A program made the translations under genes and the position numbers. This document shows, piece after piece, positions 42,756 to 53,950 of a stretch of 64,000 nt of DNA (position 1 is its first letter; every line of letters begins with the position of its first letter). Under the pieces are notes generated by a model that did no database searches, was not told where the DNA came from, and saw only the letters and a list, made by a program, of their open reading frames with translations. This DNA comes from Ryuthela nishihirai (lineage: Eukaryota > Arthropoda > Arachnida > Araneae > Heptathelidae), in the NCBI GenBank assembly GCA_038380435.1, contig JAWZYU010000028.1, positions 41,289,095 through 41,353,094 on the forward strand, in the 5' to 3' direction.

Positions 42756-43059
42756 ATATTCCGTATTTTCCCCGAAACATACGACAAAAATTACTTTAGG
42801 TGCAAATTTTCAGAATTGTAGCACATCCTTCATCGTAGTCAGATATTAGTGTCATCCTCCTCCTGAATTCCCTATTTTTTTCGTTATCTCTCCTTAATTC
42901 CCTCTTTGTTATCGTCATCTCATCCCCACGAACTGTCAGCATCATACACTCACTCAATCATAAGCAGCGATGTGCAGGGTATGGGACAAAATTGGTGGTT
43001 GTTTAGGGAAATACTGTCCCCAAATAAAAGTGTCATATTGAATTTTGTAGCTGATGAAC
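42756..43059. other. Spacer
   Basis: No element or gene recognised. Confidence 0.45.
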
Positions 43060-44035
43060 ATTCCTCTACTCAGTTTTACGTGTGGCCACCAGACAAGACT
43101 GCCCACCGACACATTTCTCAAGAAAATTGTTACCGAAGTTCGCAGTGGAACAGATCGATTGAAGAGAAGTTCTTAACGGAAGAGACTGATTGGCAGAGAA
43201 GTTCTCAGTGGAACAGATGGATTGGCAGCGAAGTTCTTAGTGGAACCGATGAATTGGCAGAGAAATTCTTAGTGGGGCAGATCGATTGGCAGAGAAGTTC
43301 TTGGTGGAACCGATGAATTGGCAGAGAAATTCTTAGTGGAACAGATCGATTGGCAGAAAAGTTCTTAGTGGAATAGATCGATTGGCAGAGAAGTTCTTAG
43401 TGGAAAAGATCGATTGGCAGAGAAGTTCTTAGTGGAATAAATCGATTGGCACAGAAGTTCTTAGTGGAATAAATCGATTGGCACAGAAGTTCTTAGTGGA
43501 ATAGATCGATTGGCAGAGAAGTTCTTAGTGGAACAGATCGATTGGCAGAGAAGTTCTTAGAGGAAACGATGAATTGGCAGAGAAGTTCTTAGTGGAACAG
43601 ATCGATTGGCAGAGAAGTTCTTAGTGGAAACGATGAATTGGCAGAGAAGTTCTTAGTGGAATAGATCGATTGGCAGAGAAGTTCTTAGTGGAATAGATCG
43701 ATTGGCAAAGAAGTTCTTAGTGGAATAGATCGATTGGCAGAGAAGTTCTTAGTGGAACAGATCGATTGGCAGGGGTGGTTCAATTCTACGGCTACCAAGG
43801 AACCTGATTTCACATCTTTTGATTTTTTTCTTGTGGGGTTTCGTAAAGAATTATGCTTATATGAACAAAATTCGAGGTCAGCAACCTTTTTAAAGGCAGA
43901 ATAAGCGAAGTAACTGAACAAGTAAAGGGCGATATGCTACAGCGTGTGGCAAAAAGTAGAATACCGAATAGACGTATGCAGGGTCATGAACTGTGCATGA
44001 TTAGAAATTCATCAATTATGTTCAAAACTATTTGA
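43060..44035 (+). pseudogene. Mariner-superfamily transposase fragment with a minisatellite
   Basis: Before the array, 43080-43130 reads like a DGA-type catalytic motif region (PPDKTAHRHIS, corresponding to QQDGATAH in related proteins). After it: IGRGGSI, a shifted SPDLTP region, then FFLWGFVKNYAYMN. Further on come ISEVTEQVKGDMLQRV and, near 44030, IMFKTI. The order GG-I, PRSPDL, DFFLWG, DMLRRV, IFK-stop is that of a common arthropod mariner-like transposase C-terminus. Frameshifts, stops and the 32-bp array make it non-functional. The N-terminal half is absent. A possible terminus, TTTTCGGACAACCCGTA, lies at 44117-44133. Confidence 0.65.
43140..43775. repeat. 32-bp minisatellite in transposase sequence
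   Basis: About 20 units of GATCGATTGGCAGAGAAGTT plus CTTAGTGGAACA. One unit lies where the GRxIGR segment of the transposase is expected. The period is not a multiple of three. Variants with ACGATGAATTGG and AATAAATCGATTGG are interspersed. Confidence 0.95.
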
Positions 44036-44285
44036 GGTACGCTTTCAATTAAAACACTACTTACTTGAAAATGTATATTATTTCCCTACATATTGAATCT
44101 TGAAATCCACCATAATTTTCGGACAACCCGTATATTAAATATATTCATTTTTAAACTGACCCAATTCACAAAACACGTTTCCTGATGACCAAAAAAAATT
44201 ATATCGACAATTCAAAACTATACTTTTAGTTCTTAATGTTCAATTCAAAATAATCTATATTTTCTATTGTGCTTATATTGTCAGC
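44036..44285. other. AT-rich spacer
   Basis: Possible 3-prime remnant of the preceding transposon; nothing else recognised. Confidence 0.45.
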
Positions 44286-45597
44286 TTTGGGTTGGGTTGT
44301 TTTACCTCTGAGCGGCACTTTTTTTGCACACCATGGGCTAAATGGCCAGGTCACATGGACCCCGAAGGCTCAGAGAAGGTTGGGGGAGGGGACCCACTGG
44401 AACAGCTGTTGGGAGGCAGATGGTAGCCTCCCGTCAAGGCCATCCAGCGTGTTCTTTAACGTTGGGTTGTTTTACCTCTGAGCGGCACTTTTTTGCACAC
44501 CATGGGCTAAATGGCCAGGTCTCATGGACCCCGAAGGCTCAGAGAAGGTTGGGGGAGGGGCCCACTGGAACAAGCTGTTGGGAGACAGATGGTAGCCTCC
44601 CGTCAAGGTCATCCAGCGTGTTCTTTAACGTTGGGTTGTTTTACCTCTGAGCGGCACTTTTTTGCACACCATGGGCTAAATGGCCAGGTCTCATGGACCC
44701 CGAAGGCTCAGAGAAGGTTGGGGGAGGGGCCCACTGGAACAAGCTGTTGGGAGACAGATGGTAGCCTCCCGTCAAGGTCATCCAGCGTGTTCTTTAACGT
44801 TGGGTTGTTTTACCTCTGAACGGCACTTTTTTGCACACCATGGGCTAAAAGGCGGGGGTAGCTCAGTCGGTAGCGCGCCAGGCTCGCAAGCTGTAGTTCC
44901 CAGGTTCGAGTCCCAGCTGGGTCAGCGTTGAGATTTATCTCCGCAAAATTTCCCCGCCCTGCCCACGGTCAGTAGGGGACACCGATGGGCTTGAAAAGGC
45001 CGCCGTCCGTCGGATGGGACGTTAAGCCGTGGCCCCGTGTGCGGGAGAGCCATACCCTGTGCACGGGAGAGCCATACCCTGTGCACGTTAAAGAACACGC
45101 TGGATGGCCTTGACGGGAGGCTACCATCTGTCTCCCAACAGCTGTTCCAGTGGGTCCCCTCCCCCAACCTTCTCTGAGCTTTCGGGGTCCTTGTGGCCTG
45201 GCCATTTAGCCCATGGTGTGCAAAAAAGTGCCGCTCAGAGGTAAAACAACCCAACCCAACCATGGGCTAAATGGCCAGGTCACATGGACCCCGAAGGCTC
45301 AGAGAAAGTTGGGGGAGGGGACCCACTGGAACAGCTGTTGGGAGACAGATGGTAGCCTCCCGTCAAGGCCATCCAGCGTGTTCTTTAACGTGCACAAGGT
45401 ATGGTTCTCCCGCACACGGGGCCACGGCTTAACGTCCCATCCAACGGACGGCGGCCTTTCCAAGCCCATCGGTGTCCCCTACTGACCGTGGGAAGGCGGG
45501 GAATTTTTCGGAGATAAATCTCAACGCTGACCCAGCTGGGACTCGAACCTGGGAACTACAGCTTGCGAGCCTGGCGCGCTACCGACTGAGCTACCCC
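44286..45597 (-). mobile_element. SINE-A with four 3-prime modules, host of a nested SINE-A
   Basis: Modules start at 44286, 44462, 44631 and 44800. The second and third are exactly 169 bp and share private differences (TCTCATGGACC, GGAACAAGCTG, GTCAAGGTCATC), so one was copied from the other. The fourth is interrupted at 44849 by a plus-strand SINE-A and resumes at 45272 into body and head. One outer TSD, TATATTGTCAGC (44274-44285 and 45598-45609), encloses everything. Confidence 0.95.
44850..45259 (+). mobile_element. SINE-A, full length, nested
   Basis: TSD CCATGGGCTAAA at 44838-44849 and 45260-45271, from the tail of the host. It carries a private 22-bp direct duplication, CCATACCCTGTGCACG, at about 45048-45086. 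Confidence 0.95.
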
Positions 45598-45609
45598 TAT
45601 ATTGTCAGC

Positions 45610-46208
45610 AACATCTATGGTATTTTCTTATTGAGCTGGACAACATACCAAAAAGAGCGATATTTCTAGTCAACTCATTTGGTGAAAGGCCAACAACAAC
45701 CATCACTCTCCTCCACGTGCTGCAGAATTGTTCCTCTCCTGCTGGTCGAGGGTTGTGCGTCTGCAACACTTGTTCGCAGCTGTTCCTGGCAGACTGTGAT
45801 GCATCAAATGCTGGCTTTGTTTTATTTTGTCTTTTTTTCGGGACTTATCGAGATAAGGGAGGAGAGCATTTGCCACTTCGTCGATCAAATTGCAAAACTT
45901 TGCAGAACCAAAAAAAAAAACTCGCTGATAAATTTATCCCTTACTCACTACTGCGCTAACTGGCTGGGCAGAATTTCTTACCTGAAAAATACAACTTTGC
46001 AGTGACTTATATGCTTCTAAAAAACGATATGGTTAACACTTTAAGTTGTTTACGTTGTAAAGTTCAATGAAGCTGAAAAAAAAATTACAATTTCTACTAA
46101 GTCCGCTGCTATTGAAAGGGGCATTATGACATGGTAATTCATGGTTAAAATTTAATGGCCGTTTTCGAAGACTTCGGAGGCCATTGGAGAGCCACGACTC
46201 ATACTTTT
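45610..46208. other. Spacer with a possible retroelement fossil
   Basis: 45717-45960 may be a decayed reverse transcriptase/RNase H junction of a Gypsy-like retrotransposon (listed separately). The rest is AT-rich and unassigned. Confidence 0.4.
45717..45960 (+). pseudogene. Possible Gypsy-like pol fossil
   Basis: The frame contains FLADCDASNAGF, then GGEHLPL about 20 residues later. This recalls the DASxxGxGAVL ... EHPIAY start of the RNase H domain in Gypsy-type LTR retrotransposons. No upstream YxDD motif or LTRs are seen. The match is short and could be chance. Confidence 0.3.
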
Positions 46209-46603
46209 GGGGAGGGGGTGGCTCAGTCGGTAGCGCGCCAGGCTCGTAATCTGTAGTTCCCAGGTTTGAGTCCCAGTTGAGTCAACGTTGAGATTTATCT
46301 CCGCAAAATTCCCCGCCCTGCCCACGGTCAGTAGAGCACACCGATGGGCTTGGAAAGGCCGCCGTCCGTCGGATGGGACGTTAAGCCGTGGCCCCGTGTG
46401 CGGGAGAGCCATAACCTGTGCATGTTAAAGAACACGCCGGATGGCCTTGACGGGAGGCTACCATCTGTCTCCCAACAGCTGTTCCAGTGAGATCCCCTCC
46501 CCCAACCTTCTCTGAGCCTTCGGAGTCCATGCGACCTGGCCATTTAGCCCATGGTGTGCAAAAAAGTGCCGCCCAGAGGTAAAACAACCCAACACAAACA
46601 ACC
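46209..46603 (+). mobile_element. SINE-A, full length
   Basis: Short TSD CATACTTT at 46200-46207 and 46604-46611. The tail is extended, CAACCCAACACAAACAACCC. Confidence 0.93.
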
Positions 46604-46611
46604 CATACTTT

Positions 46612-46952
46612 AAAAAAACCACGCCATAAGAAGGAACGGATTAGCATAATGGCCAATCCCTGCCTTGTGAAGTAGCCCCAACATCTACAAGTCCTTAAAA
46701 TTTAATTAATTTTTTTTTAACCGAGTAAAATTATTGACTTGGGTTTTGTAATTCTTGAGTGAAATTACAGATGTAATTTAAGAAAAAAAAATTGAAAATA
46801 AATAATTATAAATAAGAAAAATATTACATTTAGTAAATCACTCAACTCTCTTTTAGACTCTCATACCAAAAAAAATATTTTTTTTATTCTTATTGTGGGT
46901 ATTTGCTCATGCATTAAATTTATCCCTGTCTGTTAGATAACTTGGCAATGAT
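46612..46952. other. AT-rich spacer
   Basis: Nothing recognised. Confidence 0.5.
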
Positions 46953-47331
46953 CTGGGGGGGGGAGGTCCGTCGATAGAGTGTCAGGATCGTAATCTGCCG
47001 CACTTCCCAGGTTCGAGTCACACCATGGCCAGCGAGGAGATTTATCCCCAAAAGACTCCCCTGTCTTGGTCAGTATGGAATACCGATGGGAAAGCCTGTT
47101 GTCCATCGAATGGGACGTTAAGCCACGGCACCCTGAGGAGGAAAGTCCAATCCTGCACACGCTAGCAAATACTCTGGATGGCCTTGACGGGAAGCTACCA
47201 TCTGTCTCCCAATAGCTATCCAGTGGGTTCCTTTCCCCAATTCTTCTCTGATCCCTCGTTATCCTTGTGACCTGACCATTTAGCCCATTATGTGCAAAAA
47301 AGTGCCGCTCAGAGGGAAAACGTCCAAACCC
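46953..47331 (+). mobile_element. SINE-A, old
   Basis: Diverged head with G run, B box GGTTCGAGTCAC, recognisable body, tail GGGAAAACGTCCAAACC. Confidence 0.85.
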
Positions 47332-47423
47332 CTTAATAAAGTGTACATTTACCATTTTTTCTTCTCCTTTCCGATTAATAATGCCCAAGGAGATTGGGTC
47401 ATGCCCCCCTTGTCCCTCTAGAC

Positions 47424-48291
47424 CAATGTTTCCTAAAGTGGGCGATACCGCCCCTTGGAACGATCCAGGGTGTCGGTAGTAGCCTCGGGTGCAATGGGGG
47501 GGGGGGGGGGGGCTGTGGAAGCATAAAGAAAGAAGGGAAGATAAGAAAATTTTGAAAAACCGTTCGTACATGTTTCATTTGTTGTGTAACATAGAGTTAA
47601 AATCATAGTGATTATTTTCCAAATAAACACATAAAATTATCCTTCGTTATCTTAATTTCCTGTGTGTAATGCGAATGTTACTATGGTTGATTTTAATAAA
47701 TAATTTTATAATTTCAAGCTTCAAGGTGTCTTATTTACAACAACATCTTTCTTTACTATGTTGTGGGGCGGGGGTGGCTCAGTCGGTAGCGCGCCAGGCT
47801 CGTAATCTGTAGTTCCCAGGTTCGAGTCCCAGCTGGGTCAGCGTTGAGATTTATCCAGTCAGTAGGGGACACCGATGGGCTTGGAAAGGCCGCCGTCCAT
47901 CGGATGGGACGTTAAGCCGTGGCCCCGTGTGCGGGAGAAACATATCCTGTGCACGTTAAAGAACACACTGGATGGCCTTGACGGGAGGCTACCATATGTC
48001 TCCCAACAGCTGTTCCAGTGGGTCCCCTCCCCCAACCTTCTCTGAGCCTTCGGGGTCCATGTGACCTGGCCATAGCCCATGGTGTTCAAAAAAGTGCCGC
48101 TCAGAGGTAAAACAACCCAACCTTTACTATGTTGTAGGACGTAGGTAGAAATATAGATACATAAAAGAACGCAAATTTGTCACTGCATCTTTCTGTTTGT
48201 TCGCTTAAAGAAAATACATTTCTAGGGGGGCGTTGAGTAAATTTTTTTTCTTAAAAGGGGGCGGTAGGACAAATAAGTTTGGGAAACTCTG
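47424..48291. mobile_element. hAT-like element, host of a SINE-A
   Basis: Left end CAATGTTTCCTAAAGTGGGC with GATACCGCCCC; right end GGGGGCGGTAGGACAAATAA then GTTTGGGAAACTCTG. The subterminal GGCGGTA motif is also inverted. Flanking 8-mers CTCTAGAC and CCCTAACC agree at 5 of 8. A 17-bp G run lies at 47497-47513. No transposase. Confidence 0.75.
47764..48121 (+). mobile_element. SINE-A, nested in a hAT-like element
   Basis: Perfect 13-bp TSD CTTTACTATGTTG at 47751-47763 and 48122-48134. A deletion of about 30 bp removes the CCGCAAAATTCCCCGCCCTG segment. Confidence 0.96.
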
Positions 48292-48960
48292 CCCTAACCT
48301 CTGGTCGTATCTTTATTCCATTTCTTTCACCGCAAAAAATAGAAAACACTCATATTCTCCGACTGCATTCCTTTACGATAAAATATACTGTAACAAATGC
48401 AAATATTTTCTTATATAAAGATCATAATTTTACGACCCCCCAACCGTCCTGCATTCCATTTCACTATAAGTATCTGTCATCAAAAGACGCAAATAAAATA
48501 TCCTGTAATACAAGCCATTGCTACATTACGAATATACAGATCTATTCGAAAAATTCTTCGAGGATATTAATTTTAAATCATTCCCAACCATACTTATGCG
48601 GGATACCATAAATAACGCAAGTATTGTTTTTGGCATGGGGACCATAGAAAGCAAACGTTATTTGTTTCCTTGTAGAATAAATATCGCGTTAAGAAATACC
48701 CTCTCGGTTTTTTATTCCGCTCTTTCGATTCGGCCGCAAACTAATCTTGTGATTGTTGATTCATGATTTCCATAAATCCTAGCGGCGCAGATAGAAGTGC
48801 TGCCTTGAGAAACATTTAAGAGCAGGGTCACGTGTCTTTCGAGCAAGGGACATTCTTTACGTAACTCAAAGTGTCCGAGATTTCACGTGACTGTGTGGGA
48901 AGGAGGAGGGGGGTGGGCCGAGTTGGAAGAACGAATTGCGTATGGTGTGAGAGAAAGACG
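48292..48960. other. Spacer
   Basis: Overlapping short plus-strand frames (48279-48611, 48518-48766) show no recognisable domain. Confidence 0.45.
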
Positions 48961-49564
48961 TACAGTCGCTCAAAAAAATATCCGCACTACGGTTGATTAC
49001 AGAATTCGGAAAAAATATCTGGCAACGATTTTTTTAGAAATTAGTGATCTGGCAACCTTCGTGTCACGTGATTACAGAATTCTGGAAAAATATCTGGAGT
49101 GTGTACATCAACTGTACACGCTCCAGTTACCGTTCACAGCAAACTGGAGAGTGTGCAGTTACTGCACACGCTCCAGTTTGCTGTGAACGGTAACTGCACA
49201 CGTTCAATATTTCCGTGAGTGAGCCCACACGATCTAATATCAAAATAATATGACCAGCTACAGTCGCTCAAAAAAGTATCCGAACACTATGGTTGATTAA
49301 AGAATTCCGAAAAAATATCTCGCAACGATTCTGTAATCAACCACAGTGTTCGGATATTTTTTAATATATATAATTCGTATGAATATATAATGCAATGAAT
49401 ATGGAGCGTGTGCAGTTACCGTTCACAGCAAACTGGAGCGGTTGCGGTTAATGTCCACAGCACATTGGATCGTGTGAGCTCACAAAGATGTGGATCGTGT
49501 GGGCTCACTCACGGAAATATTGAGCGTCTGCAGTTACCGTTCACAGCAAACTGGAGCGCGTGCT
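48961..49564. mobile_element. Tc1-like palindromic units, degraded
   Basis: TACAGTCGCTCAAAAAAATA at 48961 and TACAGTCGCTC again at 49259 (spacing 298 bp) begin two units. The second is truncated at about 49365. From 49400 to 49564 there are further copies of CAGTTACCGTTCACAGCAAA with the GTGGGCTCACTCACGGAAAT motif. The interior arms match the array at 59812-60905. Confidence 0.8.
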
Positions 49565-49576
49565 TTTTCCGGCTTG

Positions 49577-49966
49577 GGTTGGGTTGGGTTGTTTTACCTC
49601 TGAGCAGCACTTTTTTGCACACCATGGGCTAAATGGCCAGGTCACATGGACCCCGAAGGCTCAGAGAAGGTTGGGGGAGGGGACCCACTGGAACAGCTGT
49701 TGGGAGACAGATGGTAGCCTCCCGTCAAGGCCATCCAGCGTGTTCTTTAACGTGCACAGGGTATGTCTCTCCCGCACACGGGGCCACGGCTTAACGTCCC
49801 ATCCGACGGACGGCGGCCTTTCCAAGCCCATCGGTGTCCCCTACTGACCGTGGGCAAGGCGGAGAATTTTGCGGAGATAAATCTCAACGCTGACCCAGCT
49901 GGGACTCGAACCTGGGAACTACAGATTACGAGCCTGGCGCGCTACCGACTGAGCCACCCCCGCCCC
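49577..49966 (-). mobile_element. SINE-A, full length
   Basis: TSD TTTTCCGGCTTG at 49565-49576 and 49967-49978. The tail has three GGGTT units, more than other copies. Confidence 0.96.
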
Positions 49967-49978
49967 TTTTCCGGCTTG

Positions 49979-50303
49979 ACCTTACACACACACACGATTG
50001 CATTGCTTGTTCCCTTACTTTTTCCGACTTGACCTCACACACACTTATTTTTTCTTCTAGATTCCGTCCTGGTTACATGTTATGTTTAAATTATAACTGA
50101 GACACAAACTCAGTAACTTCTTAAATAAGTGTTTTTTGTAATGAAAAATGTGACTGAAGATAACTTAAACATCTTGATCAAATGTATTTAAATCTCGTTT
50201 TTCAACAATATCTGTTCAGTATTTGAAGAGTTATGGAAGCTGAAATATTTGACAATAGCCTATGGGGATAGATATTGGTGACAGCTGTTGGTAACCTGCT
50301 TTG
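49979..50303. repeat. Spacer including a copy of dispersed repeat R1
   Basis: 50130-50260 contains TTTTTCAACAATATCTGT and GAAGAGTTATGGAAGCTG, matching R1 elsewhere. At 49970-50045 a short direct repeat (CCGGCTTGACCTTACACACA and CCGACTTGACCTCACACACA) flanks a CA-rich tract. Confidence 0.6.
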
Positions 50304-50572
50304 AGCCTTTGGGGATGGCTGTTGGGAGACAGATGGTATCCTCCCGTCAAAGCCATCCAGCATGTTCTTTAACGTGCACAGGATATGGCTCTCCCATACG
50401 ACTTAACATCCCATCTGATGGACGGCGGCCTTTCCAAGCCTATCGGTGTCCCTTACTGACCAAAGGTAAAACAGAGCTTTAGCGGAGATAAATCTCAACG
50501 CTGGCTCAGTTGGGACTCGAACCTGGGATCTACAGATATTAGCCTGGAGCGCTGCCGACTGAGCCACCCCAT
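50304..50572 (-). mobile_element. SINE-A, old, tail lost
   Basis: Body from GGGGATGGCTGTTGGGAGAC to head GAGCCACCCC; the 3-prime tail is missing or scrambled. Confidence 0.85.
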
Positions 50573-51224
50573 CTCTTACAATTAAGGATTGGAAAAAATA
50601 ATTCTTTTCAGACAACGAACTTTGCAAAGCTAGTATGAAAATATAATATGTGACAAAGGAGATACGTGAGGAACGATTAGACCTCACTATAAAGAAAACA
50701 TCCAGGCCTTTCATGGAATTCGAACCCTGGTTCTTTCATTCCTCAACTAAATGCGCTAACCTGATGGGCCATTGGAACAGTTATCTACAGCTCACTGGAA
50801 AAACAAAGTCACCTGTCGCTTAAGATGTCTTCGCATGGCAGAAATTTGCCATGACTGTATTGAACATTAATTTCATTTTTTTAATTCTTTAAAAGCAATT
50901 ATCTGAAACATGATCTTCAGAGCTTTATCTATCAGTCAATATTTTCTCATTAGCCAACGCAAAAAGAATTGGAATTAGTTTCTGGTCAACACCTCCTTCT
51001 AAGTTGATAACGTTGCAATCAAGAGTTTCTCTTCATACAAAGCAACACAATTCCGTTTCTCTTCAATCATTTCAAGCCAATTCAATTTTCCCCAGAGAGA
51101 TATCGATTTAGCACAAGGAATGCCTCACGCCACTCGAAAATTTCCTCCTGTTTCAGCTCCTATCTCAGAATGGATTGATAAGAAATTCAAACTATACTTC
51201 AGCTGTAAAGAAGTAATCTCCTTG
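50573..51224. other. Spacer
   Basis: No gene or element recognised. Confidence 0.5.
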
Positions 51225-51386
51225 TTGGGTTGGGTTGTTTTACCTCTGAGCGGCACTTTTTTGCACACCATGGGCTAAATGGCCAGGTCACATGGACCCC
51301 GAAGGCTCAGAGAAGGTTGGGGGAGGGGACCCACTGGAACAGCTGTTGGGAGACAGATGGTAGTCTCCCGTCAAGGCCATCCAGCG
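51225..51386 (-). mobile_element. SINE-A 3-prime module, truncated
   Basis: Tail to GGCCATCCAGCG, then directly joined to the head of an inverted SINE-A. The TGTTCTTTAACG that normally follows is absent. Confidence 0.92.
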
Positions 51387-51939
51387 CGGGGCGGGGGTGG
51401 CTCAGTCGGTAGCGCGCCAAGGTCGTAATCTGTAGTTCCCAGTTTCGAGTCCCAGCTGGGTCAGCGTTGAGATTTATCTCCGCAAAATTCCCCGCCCTGC
51501 CCACGGTCAGTAGGGGACACCGATGGGCTTGGAAAGGCCGCCGTCCGTCGGATGGGCCGTTAAGCCGTGGCCCCGTGTGCGGGAGAGCCATACCCTGTGC
51601 ACGTTAAAGAACACGCTGGATGGCCTTGACGGGAGGCTACCATCTGTCTCCCAACAGCTGTTCCAGTGGGTCCCCTCCCCCAACCTTCTCTGAGCCTTCG
51701 GGGTCCATGTGACCTGGCCATTTAGCCTATGGTGTGCAAAAAAGTGCCGCTCAGAGGTAAAACAACCCAACGTTAAAGAACACGCTGGATGGCCTTGACG
51801 GGAGGCTACCATCTGTCTCCCAACAGCTGTTTCAGTGGGTCCCCTCCCCCAACCTTCTCTGAGCCTTCGGGGTCCATGTGACCTGGCCATTTAGCCCATG
51901 GTGTGCAAAAAAGTGCCGCTCAGAGGTAAAACAACCCAA
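51387..51939 (+). mobile_element. SINE-A with two 3-prime modules
   Basis: A full SINE-A (51387-51770) reaches CAACCCAA and continues with CGTTAAAGAACACGCTGG at 51771, a second module ending CAACCCAAT at 51939. The junction is the same as at 20244, 36718, 44461 and 44630. Confidence 0.95.
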
Positions 51940-52950
51940 TCCATACACTATATCACTGTTTTAGTTATATTTAACACCTTTCTAAACCTCCACAGCAGAA
52001 AAATGAAAAATATGCTTTCAGATAATACCATAAATCTATGGGTATGTGTGTGTGTGTGGCAATCATTTTCGCTTAAAAAATGCTCATCATTGCACCCACC
52101 GTCCTCACAACTTCCTTTCACGTTTTTTTGATCAACACTAATAGAGAAATGATAAAAAAACTACAGAATCGTATTTTCATAAAAGGGTATCTATAGTTAC
52201 AAAAGCCCCCACACACAAAAAAATTATCGAACGAGGCAAAAGACAGAGCCACGGTTTTATGAACTGAAATGTCTTCAATGATCTGAGAAATTATTAATGC
52301 TTCTTCCTAAGGAAGTAGCGGCATTTGGACAAAGAAACCATTTCAAGTATCACAATTCAGAAGCCTGCTGCCCTTGTGAAGACAGAAACGCATTTAACAA
52401 AGAACACTGAAAAGCTTTTAGTCACTGTGAGATTTCTCCCTGGTCGTTACCTGAGTATCAAGACCCGAGAAATCTTCGGGGAATTTCTTCTACGGTGGAC
52501 CTAGCGCTCATAACATCTCTGCAGCTAAACCAACGTTGCTACATCAAATGTCTTTTAAGAAATTAGTCAGCAGTAAACGAACATAATACGACTTGATATT
52601 TTTTGCTGTTTTGTCCGTATCTGTTCCGCTCTTTTGAGGATGGCTGAATTTGTTGCTCAAGACCATTAGCTTCAACGATTCGTGTTCCAGAGAGTGGATT
52701 TTATGGATCAACATCCACTCTCGAGGCTATTAAGGGCAGAGGCGAAATGGATCTTTTGTAACTTCGTTAAGAGACTTTTCTAACCGACATTACTTCCGGG
52801 CGCAATTCAGTTCTGCTGTTTTTTTACGGCGATGGGAATTTGAAGCAGTAAAGTTTTTTATCACCGTATTCGTGTTGTTTTTATCGAGTGCTAGTCTGAA
52901 TATTAATGCAAATGCTTATGTGAGGAGTGATTTATGCCTTACGGTGATGC
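51940..52950. other. Spacer
   Basis: A short GT microsatellite at about 52043-52058. Otherwise no gene or repeat family recognised. Confidence 0.5.
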
Positions 52951-53575
52951 AAGGCGATGGAAAAATCGCCGTAAAGTACAGTGTATTATATTTTGAGTTG
53001 CAAAGGATGATATTGGGTTGTTTCACTTCTGAGAGAATTTTTTTGAGCACACAATTGGCTAAATAGTGTTCGGTTGTTTTTCCTCTGAGTGGCACTTTTT
53101 TGCACACAATGGGCTAAATGGCCAGGTCACATGAACCCCGAAGGCTCAGAGAAGGTTGGGGGAGGGGACCCACTGGAACAGCTGTTGGGAGACAGATGGT
53201 AGCCTCTCGTGAAGGCCATCCAGCGTGTTCTTTAACGTGCACAGGGTATGGCTCTCCCGCACACGGGGCCACGGCTTAACGGCCCATCCGACGGATGGTG
53301 GCCTTATCCAAGCCCATCGGTGTCCCCTACTGACCGTGGGCAGGGCGGGGAATTTTTGCGGAGATAAATCTCAACGCTGACCCAGCTGGGACTCGAACCT
53401 GGGAACTACAGATTACGAACCTGGCGCGCTACCGACTGAGCCACCCCCGCCCCCAAGGCGATAGAAAAATCGCCGTAAAGTACAGTATATTATATTTTGA
53501 GTGCAAAGGATGATATTGGGTTGTTTCACTTCTGAGAGGTACTTTTGAGCACACAATTGGCTATGTAGTGTTGGG
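52951..53575. repeat. Pair of 120-bp direct repeats flanking a SINE-A
   Basis: 52951-53073 and 53455-53575 are about 120 bp each and differ at only a few positions. They begin AAGGCGATRGAAAAATCGCC and end GTAGTGTTSGG or the like. A complete SINE-A (53074-53454) fills the gap exactly, with no extra bases at either junction. Each repeat contains an old SINE-A tail scrap (TTGGGTTGTTTCACTTCTGA). Confidence 0.9.
53074..53454 (-). mobile_element. SINE-A, full length
   Basis: Near-consensus copy lying exactly between the 120-bp direct repeats. Confidence 0.93.
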
Positions 53576-53950
53576 TTGTTTTACCTCTGAGCGGTACTTT
53601 TTTGCACACCATGGACTAAATGACCAGGTCACATAGACCCCGAAGGCTCAGAGAAGGTTGGGGGAGGAGACCCACTGGAACAGCTGTTGGGAGACAGATG
53701 GTAGCCTCCCGTCAAGGCCATCCAGCGTGTTCTTTAACGAGCAAAGGGTATGGCTCTCCCGCACACGGTGTCACTGTTTAACGTCCCATCTGACGGACGA
53801 TGGCCTTTCCAAGCCCATCGATGTCCCCTACTGACCGTTGGCGGGGTGGGGAGTTTTGCGGAAATAAGTCTAAATGCTGACCCAGCTGGGACTCGAATCT
53901 GGAAACTACAGATTAAGAGCCTGGCGCGTTACTGACTGAGTCACCTCCCG
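53576..53950 (-). mobile_element. SINE-A, older copy
   Basis: Follows the right 120-bp repeat at the same relative position as the copy at 53074, but is clearly more diverged (GCAAAGGGTATGG, GTGTCACTGTTTAAC, GTTGGCGGGGTGG). Confidence 0.9.

Noticed and set aside
45679..46005. 108-residue frame as a cysteine-rich secreted protein
   Set aside because: Lacks a convincing signal peptide and cysteine spacing; an alternative frame gives a weak retroelement match instead.
33676..47513. G homopolymers of 10-17 bases (33676, 34456, 38105, 47497) as regulatory G-quadruplexes
   Set aside because: They lie at the ends of hAT-like elements or in eroded SINE heads and are better explained as element sequence or sequencing-prone runs.
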